Positions 26,073-35,621 of a stretch of DNA of 64,000 nucleotides are shown in pieces. Position numbers and translations under genes: made by a program. A model generated the notes under the pieces. That model saw only the letters and a list, made by a program, of their open reading frames with translations. It was not told the DNA's origin and made no database searches. Location of the stretch: contig CBDIIA010000003.1 of assembly GCA_965279475.1 (NCBI GenBank), forward strand, positions 3,596,001 to 3,660,000, in the 5' to 3' direction. Every line of letters begins with the position of its first letter. The first letter of the stretch is position 1. The stretch is from Pseudorhodoferax sp965279475 (lineage in GTDB: Bacteria; Pseudomonadota; Gammaproteobacteria; Burkholderiales; Burkholderiaceae_C).

Positions 26073-27251
26073 ATGAAAAAGCTGTTTAGCAGCAGGACGA
26101 TCGCTGCCGCTCTGGTTTGCAGTGCCCTGACTGCGGCGATGCCCGCCGCTGCACAGGATGTCTTTCGCATTGCCGGCATCGTGCCGCTGAGCGGGGCCTT
26201 CGGTGTCGTCGGCGAGAACATGCGACGCGGCGTGACGATCGCGATCGAGGAGCGCCAGTCGCGCGTGCTCGGCAAGCCGATCGAGATCAGCTGGGACGAC
26301 ACCGAGACCTCCTCGCAAGTGGCCGTGCAGAAGACGACGCGGGCCTTGTCCCGCGACGTGCAGACGGTGTTCGGAGAAGTCAGTTCAGGTTCGACGCTCG
26401 CGATGATGAAGCTGACCGAGCAGCGCAAGGTGCCGCAGATCATCACCCTGTCGGCGGACGATCGCATCACCGGCACCGACAAGACGCGCTACGCCTTCCG
26501 CACCTCCAACACGGTCGCGATGGAGAACAGGATGATCGGCGAATTCGCCAAGCGGCAGGGCGCCAAGAAGATGTACGCCATCGTCGCCGACTACCAGGTG
26601 GGCCGCGACATGTGGGCCGCGCTCAAGCTCGATTTCGAGAGCAAGGGCATCCAGGTGATCGGCGTCGACCTGGCGCCGATCGGCACCAAGGACTATGCGG
26701 TGCTGCTCGACAAGGCCATGAAGTCTGGCGCCGACAGCCTGATGCTGCTGGTCGTCGGTGGCGATGTCGTCACTTCGCTGAAGCAGGGTGCCGATGTCGG
26801 CCTGCCGCAGAAGATGCGGGTGATGGGGACCATGCTCATGGATGAAACCTTGGGCCTGGCCGTCGGACCGGCAGGTTCGGTCGGCGTGAACTCCACGCTG
26901 CGCTATCACTACTCGCAGAACTCGCCGCGCAACAAGCGCTTCGTCGAGGCGTACAAGGCCAAGTACAAGGAACTGCCGAGCCAGTACGCCGGCGAAGCCT
27001 ACGACGGCATGAGCTGGTGGCTCGACGTCGTCGAGAGCACCGGCGTGTGGGACAAGGAGAAGTGGGTCGATGCTTTCCGCAGCAGCGTGCGCAAGGATTC
27101 CGTCGAGGGCGAGAAGACCATGCGGGCCTGCGACAACCAGGCGTCCCAGGTCGGCCTGTTCGGCCTGGCGCAGCCCGGCACCAACGCACCCGTGACCATG
27201 AAGGTGACCGAGCAGTTCACCGCCGCCGAGCTGTTCAAACCCTGCCCCTGA
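26073..27251 (+). CDS. ABC transporter substrate-binding protein, branched-chain amino acid type
   Basis: 392 residues. The signal peptide runs to about residue 26 (MPAAAQDV). The mature part is a type I periplasmic binding protein (VFRIAGIVPLSGAFGVVGEN, then TRALSRDVQTVFGEVSSGST). ATG preceded by AGGAGAC. It opens a ten-gene operon. Because acyl-CoA ligase and thiolase genes follow, the ligand is more likely an organic or aromatic acid than an amino acid. Confidence 0.9.
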   Translation: MKKLFSSRTIAAALVCSALTAAMPAAAQDVFRIAGIVPLSGAFGVVGENMRRGVTIAIEERQSRVLGKPIEISWDDTETSSQVAVQKTTRALSRDVQTVFGEVSSGSTLAMMKLTEQRKVPQIITLSADDRITGTDKTRYAFRTSNTVAMENRMIGEFAKRQGAKKMYAIVADYQVGRDMWAALKLDFESKGIQVIGVDLAPIGTKDYAVLLDKAMKSGADSLMLLVVGGDVVTSLKQGADVGLPQKMRVMGTMLMDETLGLAVGPAGSVGVNSTLRYHYSQNSPRNKRFVEAYKAKYKELPSQYAGEAYDGMSWWLDVVESTGVWDKEKWVDAFRSSVRKDSVEGEKTMRACDNQASQVGLFGLAQPGTNAPVTMKVTEQFTAAELFKPCP

Positions 27252-27288
27252 ACCGGCGCGCTGCGATCCACCGCGAGCCACCACGACC

Positions 27289-28146
27289 ATGTCGACCTTT
27301 GTGATCGGCTTGAGCATCTCGATGCTGCTCTTCTTGCTCGCGGCAGGACTGACGCTCATCTTCGGGATGCTGCGCATCATCAACTTCGCGCACGGCGCGC
27401 TGTACATGTTCGGCGCCTATCTGGCCTACCAGGTCAGCGCGAGCACGGGCAGCTTCTGGCTCGCGCTGCTCATCGCGCCGCTGGGCATGGCGTTGATCGG
27501 CGCGCTGACCGAGCGCTGGCTGTTGCGGCCGATCTACTCGATGCCGCACGAGTTCCAGCTGCTGATCACCTTCGGGATGATCCTCGTCATCGAAGAGGCG
27601 GTGCATGTGCTGTGGGGACTGAACGGCCGCAACATCGCGACGCCGGCGGCACTGGCTGGCGGCGTCGAATGGCTGGGCACGATCTTCGCCAGATACCGGC
27701 TCTTCGTGATCGTGCTGGGCGCGGCGATGATCGCGCTGCTGCTGCTCGGCATCGAGCGCTCGCGCCTCGGCCTGGTCGTGCGCGCCTGCAGCGTCAACCC
27801 GACCATGGCGGCCAGCCTCGGGGTCAAGGTCAACACGGTCCGCACGGCGGTCTTCGCTGCCGGCGCGGCGCTGGCGGGCCTCGCCGGCGCGGTGGCGGGG
27901 CCGATGCTGCCGATCCAGTTGCAGATGGGCACGACCATCATCCTGGATTGCTTCATCGTGGTGATTCTCGGTGGCCTCGGCAACATCCGCGGCGCCGTAC
28001 TGGGCGCGCTGTTGATCGGCATGACCCGGGCCTACGGCCAGCAGTGGCTGCCGGAGTGGATCGACATCCTGACCTACAGCGTCTTGATCGCCACGCTGCT
28101 GCTGCGCCCTCAGGGCCTGTTCAGCAAGAAGGAACGGCTCGCATGA
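27289..28146 (+). CDS. ABC transporter permease, LivH type
   Basis: 285 residues, nearly all membrane-embedded. LivH features include GLTLIFGMLRIINFAHGALYMFG near the N-terminus, GLVVRACSVNPTMAASLGV, and the end IATLLLRPQGLFSKKERLA. It shares an ATGA overlap with the LivM-type gene. Confidence 0.93.
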   Translation: MSTFVIGLSISMLLFLLAAGLTLIFGMLRIINFAHGALYMFGAYLAYQVSASTGSFWLALLIAPLGMALIGALTERWLLRPIYSMPHEFQLLITFGMILVIEEAVHVLWGLNGRNIATPAALAGGVEWLGTIFARYRLFVIVLGAAMIALLLLGIERSRLGLVVRACSVNPTMAASLGVKVNTVRTAVFAAGAALAGLAGAVAGPMLPIQLQMGTTIILDCFIVVILGGLGNIRGAVLGALLIGMTRAYGQQWLPEWIDILTYSVLIATLLLRPQGLFSKKERLA

Positions 28147-29135
28147 ACAAGCCACGAGACACGCCAGTTGACCAGCCCGGCGTGATGCGGCGCCTGCCGC
28201 TGGCCACCGTCGACCTGCGCTTCAGCCTTGCCGCGGCGGCGCTGTGCGCGGTGCTTGCGTTCACGGTGCGCGACGACGGCATCGTCTACATGCTGAGCCT
28301 CATCATGGTGTGGGCCATCTTCGCGATCGGCTACGACCTGGCCTTCGGCACGGCGGGCATTCTGTCGTTCGGGCACGCGGCGTACTTCGGCCTGGGGGCC
28401 TACGGCGCGACCTGGGCCATGCTGCGCTTCGGGCTTCCTTTCAGCGTCGGGCTGGTCGCCGCCACGGTCTTCGGCGGCCTGGCAGGCATCGCGGTCGCAT
28501 TGATCGGACGCCGCGTCACGGGCCTGTACTTTTCGCTGCTCACGCTCATGCTGGCCGAGCTGGTCTCGATCGTCATGTTGACGCGCCTGCGTGATCTGTC
28601 CGGCGGCGTCGACGGCATCGCCGGCATCCCGCGGCCCAGCTTCATGGCGATCGATTTCTTCGCCAACGGCAACTTCGTGTGGATCGTTCTCGCGCTGTTC
28701 GTCGCGATGATTCTCGGCGTGGCGGTGCTGCGGCGCTCGCCCCTGGGTCAGGCGTTGCAAGGGCTCCGGCAGAACCCGGTGCGGCTGGAACAACTGGGGC
28801 TCGATGTCGGCCGCCTGCGGCTTGCGGCCATGGCTCTGTCGGGGGCGGTGTCCGGCCTCGCGGGTGCGCTGCTTGCTTCCTTGATGATGTACACCAGCCC
28901 TCAATTGTTGAGCTGGAAACTCTCGGGCGATGTGCTGATCATGACCTTGCTCGGCGGCAGCGGCACCTTGCTCGGCCCGATCCTCGGCGTCGCGTTCTTC
29001 GAGGTGCTCAAGGAAGTGCTGGCCGCCTATACGGACCATTGGTACGGCTTGCTGGGCGCGATCTTCATCATCGGCACGATCTTCATGCCGAAGGGCCTGG
29101 CCGGTGTGGTGTTGCGTCGCTGGAGGCGGGCGTGA
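28143..29135 (+). CDS. ABC transporter permease, LivM type
   Basis: 330 residues from the ATG at 28143. LivM features are IFAIGYDLAFGTAGILSFGH, RRVTGLYFSLLTLMLAELVS and LLGGSGTLLGPILGV. Several membrane segments. Stop and next start overlap by one base (TGATG). Confidence 0.93.
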   Translation: MNKPRDTPVDQPGVMRRLPLATVDLRFSLAAAALCAVLAFTVRDDGIVYMLSLIMVWAIFAIGYDLAFGTAGILSFGHAAYFGLGAYGATWAMLRFGLPFSVGLVAATVFGGLAGIAVALIGRRVTGLYFSLLTLMLAELVSIVMLTRLRDLSGGVDGIAGIPRPSFMAIDFFANGNFVWIVLALFVAMILGVAVLRRSPLGQALQGLRQNPVRLEQLGLDVGRLRLAAMALSGAVSGLAGALLASLMMYTSPQLLSWKLSGDVLIMTLLGGSGTLLGPILGVAFFEVLKEVLAAYTDHWYGLLGAIFIIGTIFMPKGLAGVVLRRWRRA

Positions 29136-29972
29136 TGAACGGCTCGATCAGGATTCCCGGTGCTGCAGCCGCCACCGCGAGCGACGCCACGCCCGCCGCC
29201 CGGTCCGATGCGGCGCCGTCGGCCATCGCCTGCCACGGTATCAGCGTGCGTTTTGGCGACTTCACGGCCTTGTCGAACGTCAGCCTCGAACTGCAGACCG
29301 GCAAAACGCTCGCCTTGATCGGCCCGAACGGTGCCGGCAAGACCACGCTGCTGAATGCACTGAGTGGACGGCTCGCACTGGCCACCGGCAGCGTGACGCT
29401 GCACGGCCGCGACATCACGGCCGAGCCGATCCATCGCCGTGCGCGGCTGGGCCTGGGCCGCAGCTTTCAGATCATCAACATCTTTCCGGAGATGACCGTG
29501 CTCGAGAACCTGCGGCTCGCGGCACAGCCGATGGCCTTCCATCTGCAGCCTTTCTGGCGCAGCGTGAAAGCATGGCCGCGCCTCGAAGACCGGGCGCGCG
29601 AAGTGGCCGCACTGGTGGGACTGGACGACGCACTGGACCTGCCCGCCGCCGTGCTCAGCCATGGCCGGCAGCGCGCCGTGGAGCTGGGTCTGGCGCTGAT
29701 GTCCGATCCACCGGTGCTGCTGCTCGACGAACCCCTCGCAGGCGTCGGCCAGTCCGAGATCCAGGGCACGGCTGCCTTGATCGAGCGTGTGCGAAAGGGG
29801 CGGACCGTGCTGCTCGTGGAGCACAACATGGATGTGGTGATGCGGGTGTCGGACGAGGTCGTGGTGATGATGGCTGGTGAGATCCTGACCCGCGGCACGC
29901 CAGATGCCGTGCGCTGCGACGAGCGGGTGCGGCGCGCCTATCTCGGCAATGCAGACAGCCGCGAGGTGCCCC

Positions 29973-29980
<8 letters not shown>
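29135..29980 (+). CDS. ABC transporter ATP-binding protein, LivG type
   Basis: 281 residues. Walker A is GPNGAGKTT. The signature motif is the LivG-like LSHGRQRAVELG, followed by Walker B VLLLDEPLAGVG. The first ~30 residues are an alanine-rich extension before the ABC domain (IACHGISVRFGDFTALSNVS). It overlaps the LivF-type gene by 8 bp. Confidence 0.92.
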
Positions 29981-30677
<697 letters not shown>

Positions 30678-30715
30678 TCTGCCGTGCACCCATCCATTCA
30701 CATCGAGCACCTCCC

Positions 30716-32260
30716 ATGCGACTGATCGACTTCTTCGACCGCCGTGCCGCCATGCACCCGGACCATCCCTTCCTGATCGACGACCTCTGTCGCACGACCT
30801 ATGGCGAGTCGCATGCCACGACGCACCGCATCGCCAATGTGCTGATCGCACTGGGCTGTGTGCCCGGCACCAAGGTGGCGGTGTTTTCGCCGAACCTCGG
30901 GCGGGCCTTCGAATGCATGCTGGGGATGGCACGCGCCGGCGCCGCGTGGGTGCCGTTGAACGCGAAGAACGGTCTCGAAGAAAACTGCCACATCCTGCGC
31001 AGCTTCGATGTCGAGCTGCTGCTCTATCACTCGTCGCTGCAGGACAAGGTGAACGCATACCTTGCCGAAGCGCCGGGCCTGCGCCACGCGATTCGCATCG
31101 ACGGCGATGGCCCGCAAGATCTGGAGGCGCGCATGCGCGATGTCGATGCCGTTTGCCCGCCGGACATCGCGCTCGATGCAGACAGCGTGACGGCGGTGTT
31201 CCCGACCGGCGGCACGACCGGCCTCTCGAAAGGCGCGATCTGGACCCACACCACCTGGCAGGCGATGATCGCCAACATCATCACCGCGTTCCCTGTGCAA
31301 CGGCCGCCGGTGAACCTGGTCGTCGCACCGATGACGCACGCCGCCGGCGGCGTTGCGCTGATGCTGATGGCCGTCGGGGCGACCTTCGTCATCCTGCCGG
31401 GCTTCTCGGCCGAGCGCGTGCCCGCGGCGATCGAAGAACACCAGGTCACGCATCTGTTCCTGCCGCCGACCGCCATCTACATGCTGCTGGCGGACCCCGA
31501 GGTCCGCACGCACGACTACAGCTCGCTCGACTACCTGATCTACGCGGCGGCACCCATGTCGGTCGACAAGCTGCGCGAGGCGATGGAGGTGTTCGGCCCC
31601 GTCATGGCGCAGACCTTCGGCCAGGCCGAGGCGCCCATGCTGTGTACCGCGATGAGCCCGCGCGAGCATGCACAGGCCTTGGCAGAAGCACCCGGCCGGC
31701 TGGCCAGCTGCGGCCGCTCCACACTGCTGGCCAACGTCGCCATCATGGACGACGAAGGCCGGTTGGTGCCCGATGGCGAGCGCGGCGAAATCGTCGTGCG
31801 CGGCCCGCTGGTCATGGGCGGCTACTACAAGAACCCCGAAGCCACGGCGGAAGCTTCGCGCTTCGGATGGCACCACACCAGCGACATCGGTTACCGCGAT
31901 GCGGACGGCTACCACTACATCGTCGACCGCAAGCGCGACCTGATCATCTCTGGCGGCTTCAACATCTACCCGTCGGAGATCGAACAGGTGATCTGGAGCC
32001 ACGACGACGTGCAGGATTGCGTGGTGATCGGCGTGCCCGACGACAAGTGGGGCGAGAAGGTCAAGGCCTTCGTCGAGCCCAAGCCGGGGCGCACTGTCGC
32101 GGTGGAAGCGCTCGCCCAGCTCTGCCGCGAACGGCTCGGGCCGATCAAGGTGCCCAAGGAGTTTGAGCTGCGCATCGAGTTGCCGCGCAGTGCCGTCGGC
32201 AAGGTGCTCAAGCGTACCCTGCGGGATGAAGCCTGGAAGCATGCCGGGCGAACGATCTGA
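30716..32260 (+). CDS. AMP-dependent acyl-CoA synthetase/ligase
   Basis: 514 residues of the ANL superfamily. The nucleotide-binding loop is FPTGGTTGLSKGAIWT, followed by MAQTFGQAEAP, VMGGYYKNPEAT and the hinge/C-terminal motif IVDRKRDLIISGGFNIYPSE. The conserved lysine lies near the end in SAVGKVLKRTLR. It activates a carboxylic acid to its CoA ester via an acyl-adenylate. Following a Liv-type importer, it probably activates the imported acid. The substrate is not predictable by eye. Confidence 0.9.
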   Translation: MRLIDFFDRRAAMHPDHPFLIDDLCRTTYGESHATTHRIANVLIALGCVPGTKVAVFSPNLGRAFECMLGMARAGAAWVPLNAKNGLEENCHILRSFDVELLLYHSSLQDKVNAYLAEAPGLRHAIRIDGDGPQDLEARMRDVDAVCPPDIALDADSVTAVFPTGGTTGLSKGAIWTHTTWQAMIANIITAFPVQRPPVNLVVAPMTHAAGGVALMLMAVGATFVILPGFSAERVPAAIEEHQVTHLFLPPTAIYMLLADPEVRTHDYSSLDYLIYAAAPMSVDKLREAMEVFGPVMAQTFGQAEAPMLCTAMSPREHAQALAEAPGRLASCGRSTLLANVAIMDDEGRLVPDGERGEIVVRGPLVMGGYYKNPEATAEASRFGWHHTSDIGYRDADGYHYIVDRKRDLIISGGFNIYPSEIEQVIWSHDDVQDCVVIGVPDDKWGEKVKAFVEPKPGRTVAVEALAQLCRERLGPIKVPKEFELRIELPRSAVGKVLKRTLRDEAWKHAGRTI

Positions 32261-32287
32261 CGTACCACCAACCGCACGAGCCTCCCT

Positions 32288-32932
32288 ATGACTGCCTACC
32301 TCACGCCGCTGTCCGACCTGACCCAGGGCGAAGCGCCCGAGCGCCTGCAGGCGCTTGTCGGCTTTCTCGGTTACCGGCCGAACGCGCTGTTGACCATGGC
32401 GCGCAAACCCGCGTTGCTGCCTGCCGTGCTCGAACTGGTGCAGGTGGCCTTGCGCGGACCGGGGCGGCTGGACGAGGGGCTGCGCTTCCTGGTCGCCTGC
32501 GAGGCCAGCCGCGTTGCGGGATGCGGGTACAGCGCGGCCCACGTGGCGCATGCTGCGCTCCATCTCGGTGTGGCCTTGCCCAAGCTTGTCGAACTCGACC
32601 GGCAGGCCACGAGCGCGCAGTACACGCCGCGTGAGCGTGCAGCGCTGGCCCTTGCCAACGTGGCGGCCAGTGCGCTGGACGTCGATGCACATGCCCGCCG
32701 CGATGCGGCATTCGCGGCTGCGCGAGCGTGCTTCGATGAAGAAGAACTGGTCGAACTGGTGACGGTTATTTCAGCCTTGGGCTGGTTCAATCGCTGGAAC
32801 AGTCTGGTGCGCTCCGAGCTCGAAGCGGAGCCGGCGACCGTGGTGGCTGACCTGCCCTGGCTGACCGCACTGCAGACACCCCCACAGGCTGCACCTTCTG
32901 TCCCACGTTCGACGCCCCTGTCGACTTCTTAG
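32288..32932 (+). CDS. Carboxymuconolactone decarboxylase / AhpD-like family protein
   Basis: 214 residues, all helical, of the CMD/AhpD type. The redox motif CxxCxxH appears as CGYSAAH (about residue 79), with Ser in place of the second Cys. A thiol-peroxidase mechanism through a disulfide is therefore unlikely. The C-terminal ~35 residues are proline-rich and probably disordered. The role in the operon is unknown. Confidence 0.72.
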   Translation: MTAYLTPLSDLTQGEAPERLQALVGFLGYRPNALLTMARKPALLPAVLELVQVALRGPGRLDEGLRFLVACEASRVAGCGYSAAHVAHAALHLGVALPKLVELDRQATSAQYTPRERAALALANVAASALDVDAHARRDAAFAAARACFDEEELVELVTVISALGWFNRWNSLVRSELEAEPATVVADLPWLTALQTPPQAAPSVPRSTPLSTS

Positions 32933-32956
32933 CCTCCTGTTCGAGCTCTTCGCGCC

Positions 32957-33487
32957 ATGACCGCTGACACCATCGCCCCCACTTCCCCCGCCAAGGCACG
33001 GGGAGACTGGCGCGCCACCGACGCCGCGCTGCATCGCACGCTGGAGCTGGTCTTCTTCGCGCACATGGAGATGGCCGACGCGTCCGACCAGTTGCTGGCG
33101 CAGCATGGCCTGGGTCGACCACATCACCGGGTGCTCTATTTCTCGCAGTTGAGCCCCGGCATCACCGTCGGTGAGCTGATGACCATGTTGCGCATTTCCA
33201 ACCAGGCCCTCTCGCGCACGATGCAGCAGATCGTGGCGCAGGGGTTTCTGGAACAGCGCTATTGCCTGGACGACCGCCGCGTGCGTCGCCACTACGTGAC
33301 CGACAAGGGAACCACGTTGCTGACCGCGTCCACGGCGCGTCAGTTCGCCGTGATCCGAAAGGCACACCTGGACTGCCCGCAGGCGGACATCGAAGCCTTC
33401 TGGCGCACCTTGACGCTGCTGTCCCGGCCGGAAGACCTGGCCTGGATTTCGAAGCACCCGGGCGTCACGAAGCCGCCGCCCACTTGA
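32957..33487 (+). CDS. MarR-family transcriptional regulator
   Basis: 176 residues. The winged helix is at about residues 55-125 (HRVLYFSQLSPGITVGELMT, then NQALSRTMQQIVAQGFLEQR with the wing DDRRVRRHYVTDKG). MarR proteins often respond to aromatic acids or their CoA esters. It is embedded in the degradation operon and may control the promoter upstream of 26073. Confidence 0.9.
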   Translation: MTADTIAPTSPAKARGDWRATDAALHRTLELVFFAHMEMADASDQLLAQHGLGRPHHRVLYFSQLSPGITVGELMTMLRISNQALSRTMQQIVAQGFLEQRYCLDDRRVRRHYVTDKGTTLLTASTARQFAVIRKAHLDCPQADIEAFWRTLTLLSRPEDLAWISKHPGVTKPPPT

Positions 33488-33522
33488 CCCCGTTGAGACA
33501 TCCCACCACAAGGAGACAGACC

Positions 33523-34713
33523 ATGAGCACCCATCGCACCTGTATCGCCGGCGTCGGCATGACGAAGTTCAGCAAGCCCGGCGCGGGCGACGACTATCCG
33601 CAGACCGCCGCGCAGGCCACGCGCGATGCGCTGGCCGATGCCGGCCTCACCCTCGACGACATGCAACAGGCCTACGTCGGCTTCGTCTACGGCGACTCCA
33701 CCGCAGGCCAGCGCGCGCTGTACGAAGTCGGCATGACCGGCATGCCCATCTTCAACGTCAACAACAACTGCTCGACCGGATCGACCGCGCTGTACCTCGC
33801 CCGACAAGCCATCGAAAGCGGCGCGGCCGAGTGCGTGCTGGCCCTCGGCTTTGAACAGATGAAGCCCGGCGCGCTCGGCGCTGTGTTCCCGAACCAGCCG
33901 ACGCCGTTCCAGCCCTTCGACGATGCCACGACGCGGCTGGTCGGCCATGAAGACATCCCGATGGCGCTGCGCTACTTCGGCGGAGCCGGGCAGGAGCACA
34001 TGCAGCGCTTCGGCACCAGGCTGTCGACCTTTGCCGCGGTACGTGCCAAGGCGAGTCGCCATGCGGTGAACAACCCACTCGCACTGTTCCGCACGGAGTT
34101 GAGCGTCGACGATGTGATGGCGTCGCCCGAGATCTGGCCCGGCGTGATGACGCGGCTGATGGCCTGCCCACCCACCTGCGGCGCCGCGGCTGCCGTGCTG
34201 TGCTCCGAAGACTTCGCAAAGCGTCATGGCATCTCGACCGCAGTGCGCATCCGCGCCCAGGCGATGACGACCGACCGGCCGTCGACCTTCGACACCAACG
34301 ACATGCGCGACGTGGTCGGCTACGACATGGCGCGCCAGGCAGCGGCCAAGGTCTATGCCGCAGCCGGCGTCGGCCCCAGCGACATCGATGTGGTGGAGCT
34401 GCACGATTGTTTTGCGCAGAACGAACTCATCACCTACGAGGCGCTCGGCCTGTGCGAAGAAGGCGGCGCCGAACGCTTCATCCTCGATGGCGACAACACC
34501 TACGGCGGCAAGGTCGTGACCAATCCTTCCGGCGGATTGCTCTCCAAGGGCCACCCGCTCGGCGCAACCGGACTGGCGCAGTGCTACGAACTGACGCTGC
34601 AGCTGCGCGGAGCCGCTGAACGACGCCAGGTGCAAGGCGCGCGACTTGCGCTGCAGCACAACCTGGGACTGGGCGGCGCCTGCGTCGTTACGCTGTACGA
34701 GCGCGCGGACTGA
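33523..34713 (+). CDS. Thiolase-family protein (SCP-x-like acetyl-CoA acetyltransferase)
   Basis: 396 residues; the ATG at 33523 follows AAGGAGAC. The nucleophilic Cys is in NNNCSTGSTALYLARQA (about residue 87). The active-site His motifs are ELHDCFAQNELITYEALGL and KGHPLGATGLAQCYEL, the pattern of SCP-x/lipid-transfer thiolases. It would cleave a 3-ketoacyl-CoA, or make a C-C bond, at the end of the pathway started by the acyl-CoA ligase. Confidence 0.88.
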   Translation: MSTHRTCIAGVGMTKFSKPGAGDDYPQTAAQATRDALADAGLTLDDMQQAYVGFVYGDSTAGQRALYEVGMTGMPIFNVNNNCSTGSTALYLARQAIESGAAECVLALGFEQMKPGALGAVFPNQPTPFQPFDDATTRLVGHEDIPMALRYFGGAGQEHMQRFGTRLSTFAAVRAKASRHAVNNPLALFRTELSVDDVMASPEIWPGVMTRLMACPPTCGAAAAVLCSEDFAKRHGISTAVRIRAQAMTTDRPSTFDTNDMRDVVGYDMARQAAAKVYAAAGVGPSDIDVVELHDCFAQNELITYEALGLCEEGGAERFILDGDNTYGGKVVTNPSGGLLSKGHPLGATGLAQCYELTLQLRGAAERRQVQGARLALQHNLGLGGACVVTLYERAD

Positions 34714-34725
34714 CAGGCATCGACC

Positions 34726-35358
34726 ATGATCACGCTCTACGACGCCAGCACGGCGCCCAGTCCACGCCGCGCCCGCATCCTGCTGGCAGAAAAGGGCCTG
34801 GCGCACGAGACCGTCCTGGTCGACCTGCGCAACAACGAACAGCTGGGCGAGGCCTATCGCAAGATCAACCCCTTGTGTACGGTGCCGGCTCTGCGCACCG
34901 ACGATGGTCTGCTGCTGACCGACAACGCCGCCATTGCGGCTTACATCGATGCACGTTATCCGCAACCGCCCCTTCTGGGCGTGACACCGGCCGAGCGCGC
35001 GGAGATTGCAAGCTGGAACTGGCGCATCGAGTTCGAAGGACTGATGGCCATCGCCGATGCACTGCGCAACAGCACGCCTGCGCTGGTCAACCGCGCATTG
35101 CCCGGGCCGGTGGACTATCCGCAGATTGCAGAGCTGGCGCAGCGCGGACTGGCCAGAGTGCAGCAGTTCTTCGTCACGCTGAACGAGCGGCTGTCCGACC
35201 GGAAGTTCATCGCCACCGAGGGCTTCAGCGTTGCCGATATCACCGCAGTCGTAGCGGTCGATTTCGCGCGCATCGTGAAGGTCAAGCCGACCGAGCAGCA
35301 CCTGCACCTTCAGCGTTGGCGAGCCGCGATGGCCGAGCGGCCTTCGATGGCCCTTTAG
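34726..35358 (+). CDS. Glutathione S-transferase family protein
   Basis: 210 residues. The N-terminal thioredoxin-like domain (MITLYDASTAPSPRRARILL, INPLCTVPALRTDDGLLLTD, the latter with the cis-Pro) is followed by the helical C-terminal domain (FSVADITAVVAVDFAR). It is the last gene of the operon, 12 bp after the thiolase. It could be an isomerase or detoxification step; the sequence does not say which. Confidence 0.9.
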   Translation: MITLYDASTAPSPRRARILLAEKGLAHETVLVDLRNNEQLGEAYRKINPLCTVPALRTDDGLLLTDNAAIAAYIDARYPQPPLLGVTPAERAEIASWNWRIEFEGLMAIADALRNSTPALVNRALPGPVDYPQIAELAQRGLARVQQFFVTLNERLSDRKFIATEGFSVADITAVVAVDFARIVKVKPTEQHLHLQRWRAAMAERPSMAL

Positions 35359-35424
35359 CATCGTCAACCGCGCGAGGTCGCCGACCATCCCGTCTTCGTG
35401 GTCCTTACATCTACCAGACAACAT

Positions 35425-35454
35425 TTGCTTCGTGTGATTTTGATCTGGTAATAT
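35425..35454 (+). promoter_or_regulatory. Sigma-70-like promoter in front of the c-di-GMP riboswitch
   Basis: TTGCTT at 35425-35430, 18-bp spacer, TAATAT at 35449-35454. Transcription would begin near 35460, at the 5' edge of the riboswitch aptamer, which supports both assignments. Confidence 0.6.
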
Positions 35455-35458
35455 TTCA

Positions 35459-35548
35459 CGGACATTGGCAAACCCGACGAAAGTCGGCGACGCAAAGCTT
35501 CAGGCCCTCCGTTGAATCATTCAACCGGGTAGCTGGGTTGCCGGGATC
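35459..35548 (+). ncRNA. Cyclic-di-GMP class I (GEMM-I) riboswitch
   Basis: The element matches the GEMM-I consensus part by part. GGCAAACC is followed by a stem capped by a GAAA tetraloop at 35479-35482 (CCGAC/GTCGG). Next come the conserved GACGCAAAGC at 35489-35498 and AGGCC. A second hairpin (GTTGAA/TTCAAC) leads into CCGGGTAGCTGGGTTGCCG, whose end pairs back with GGCAA. It sits between a promoter and the lipoprotein start at 35622. No U-rich terminator is visible downstream, so control may be on translation. This is a motif match by eye. Confidence 0.9.
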
Positions 35549-35621
35549 CCACGATCCTGCACTCGTCCGAGCTGTGCGTCTTCACAAGAAACACAACATG
35601 CTCACACAGGCGAGGTCCCCC

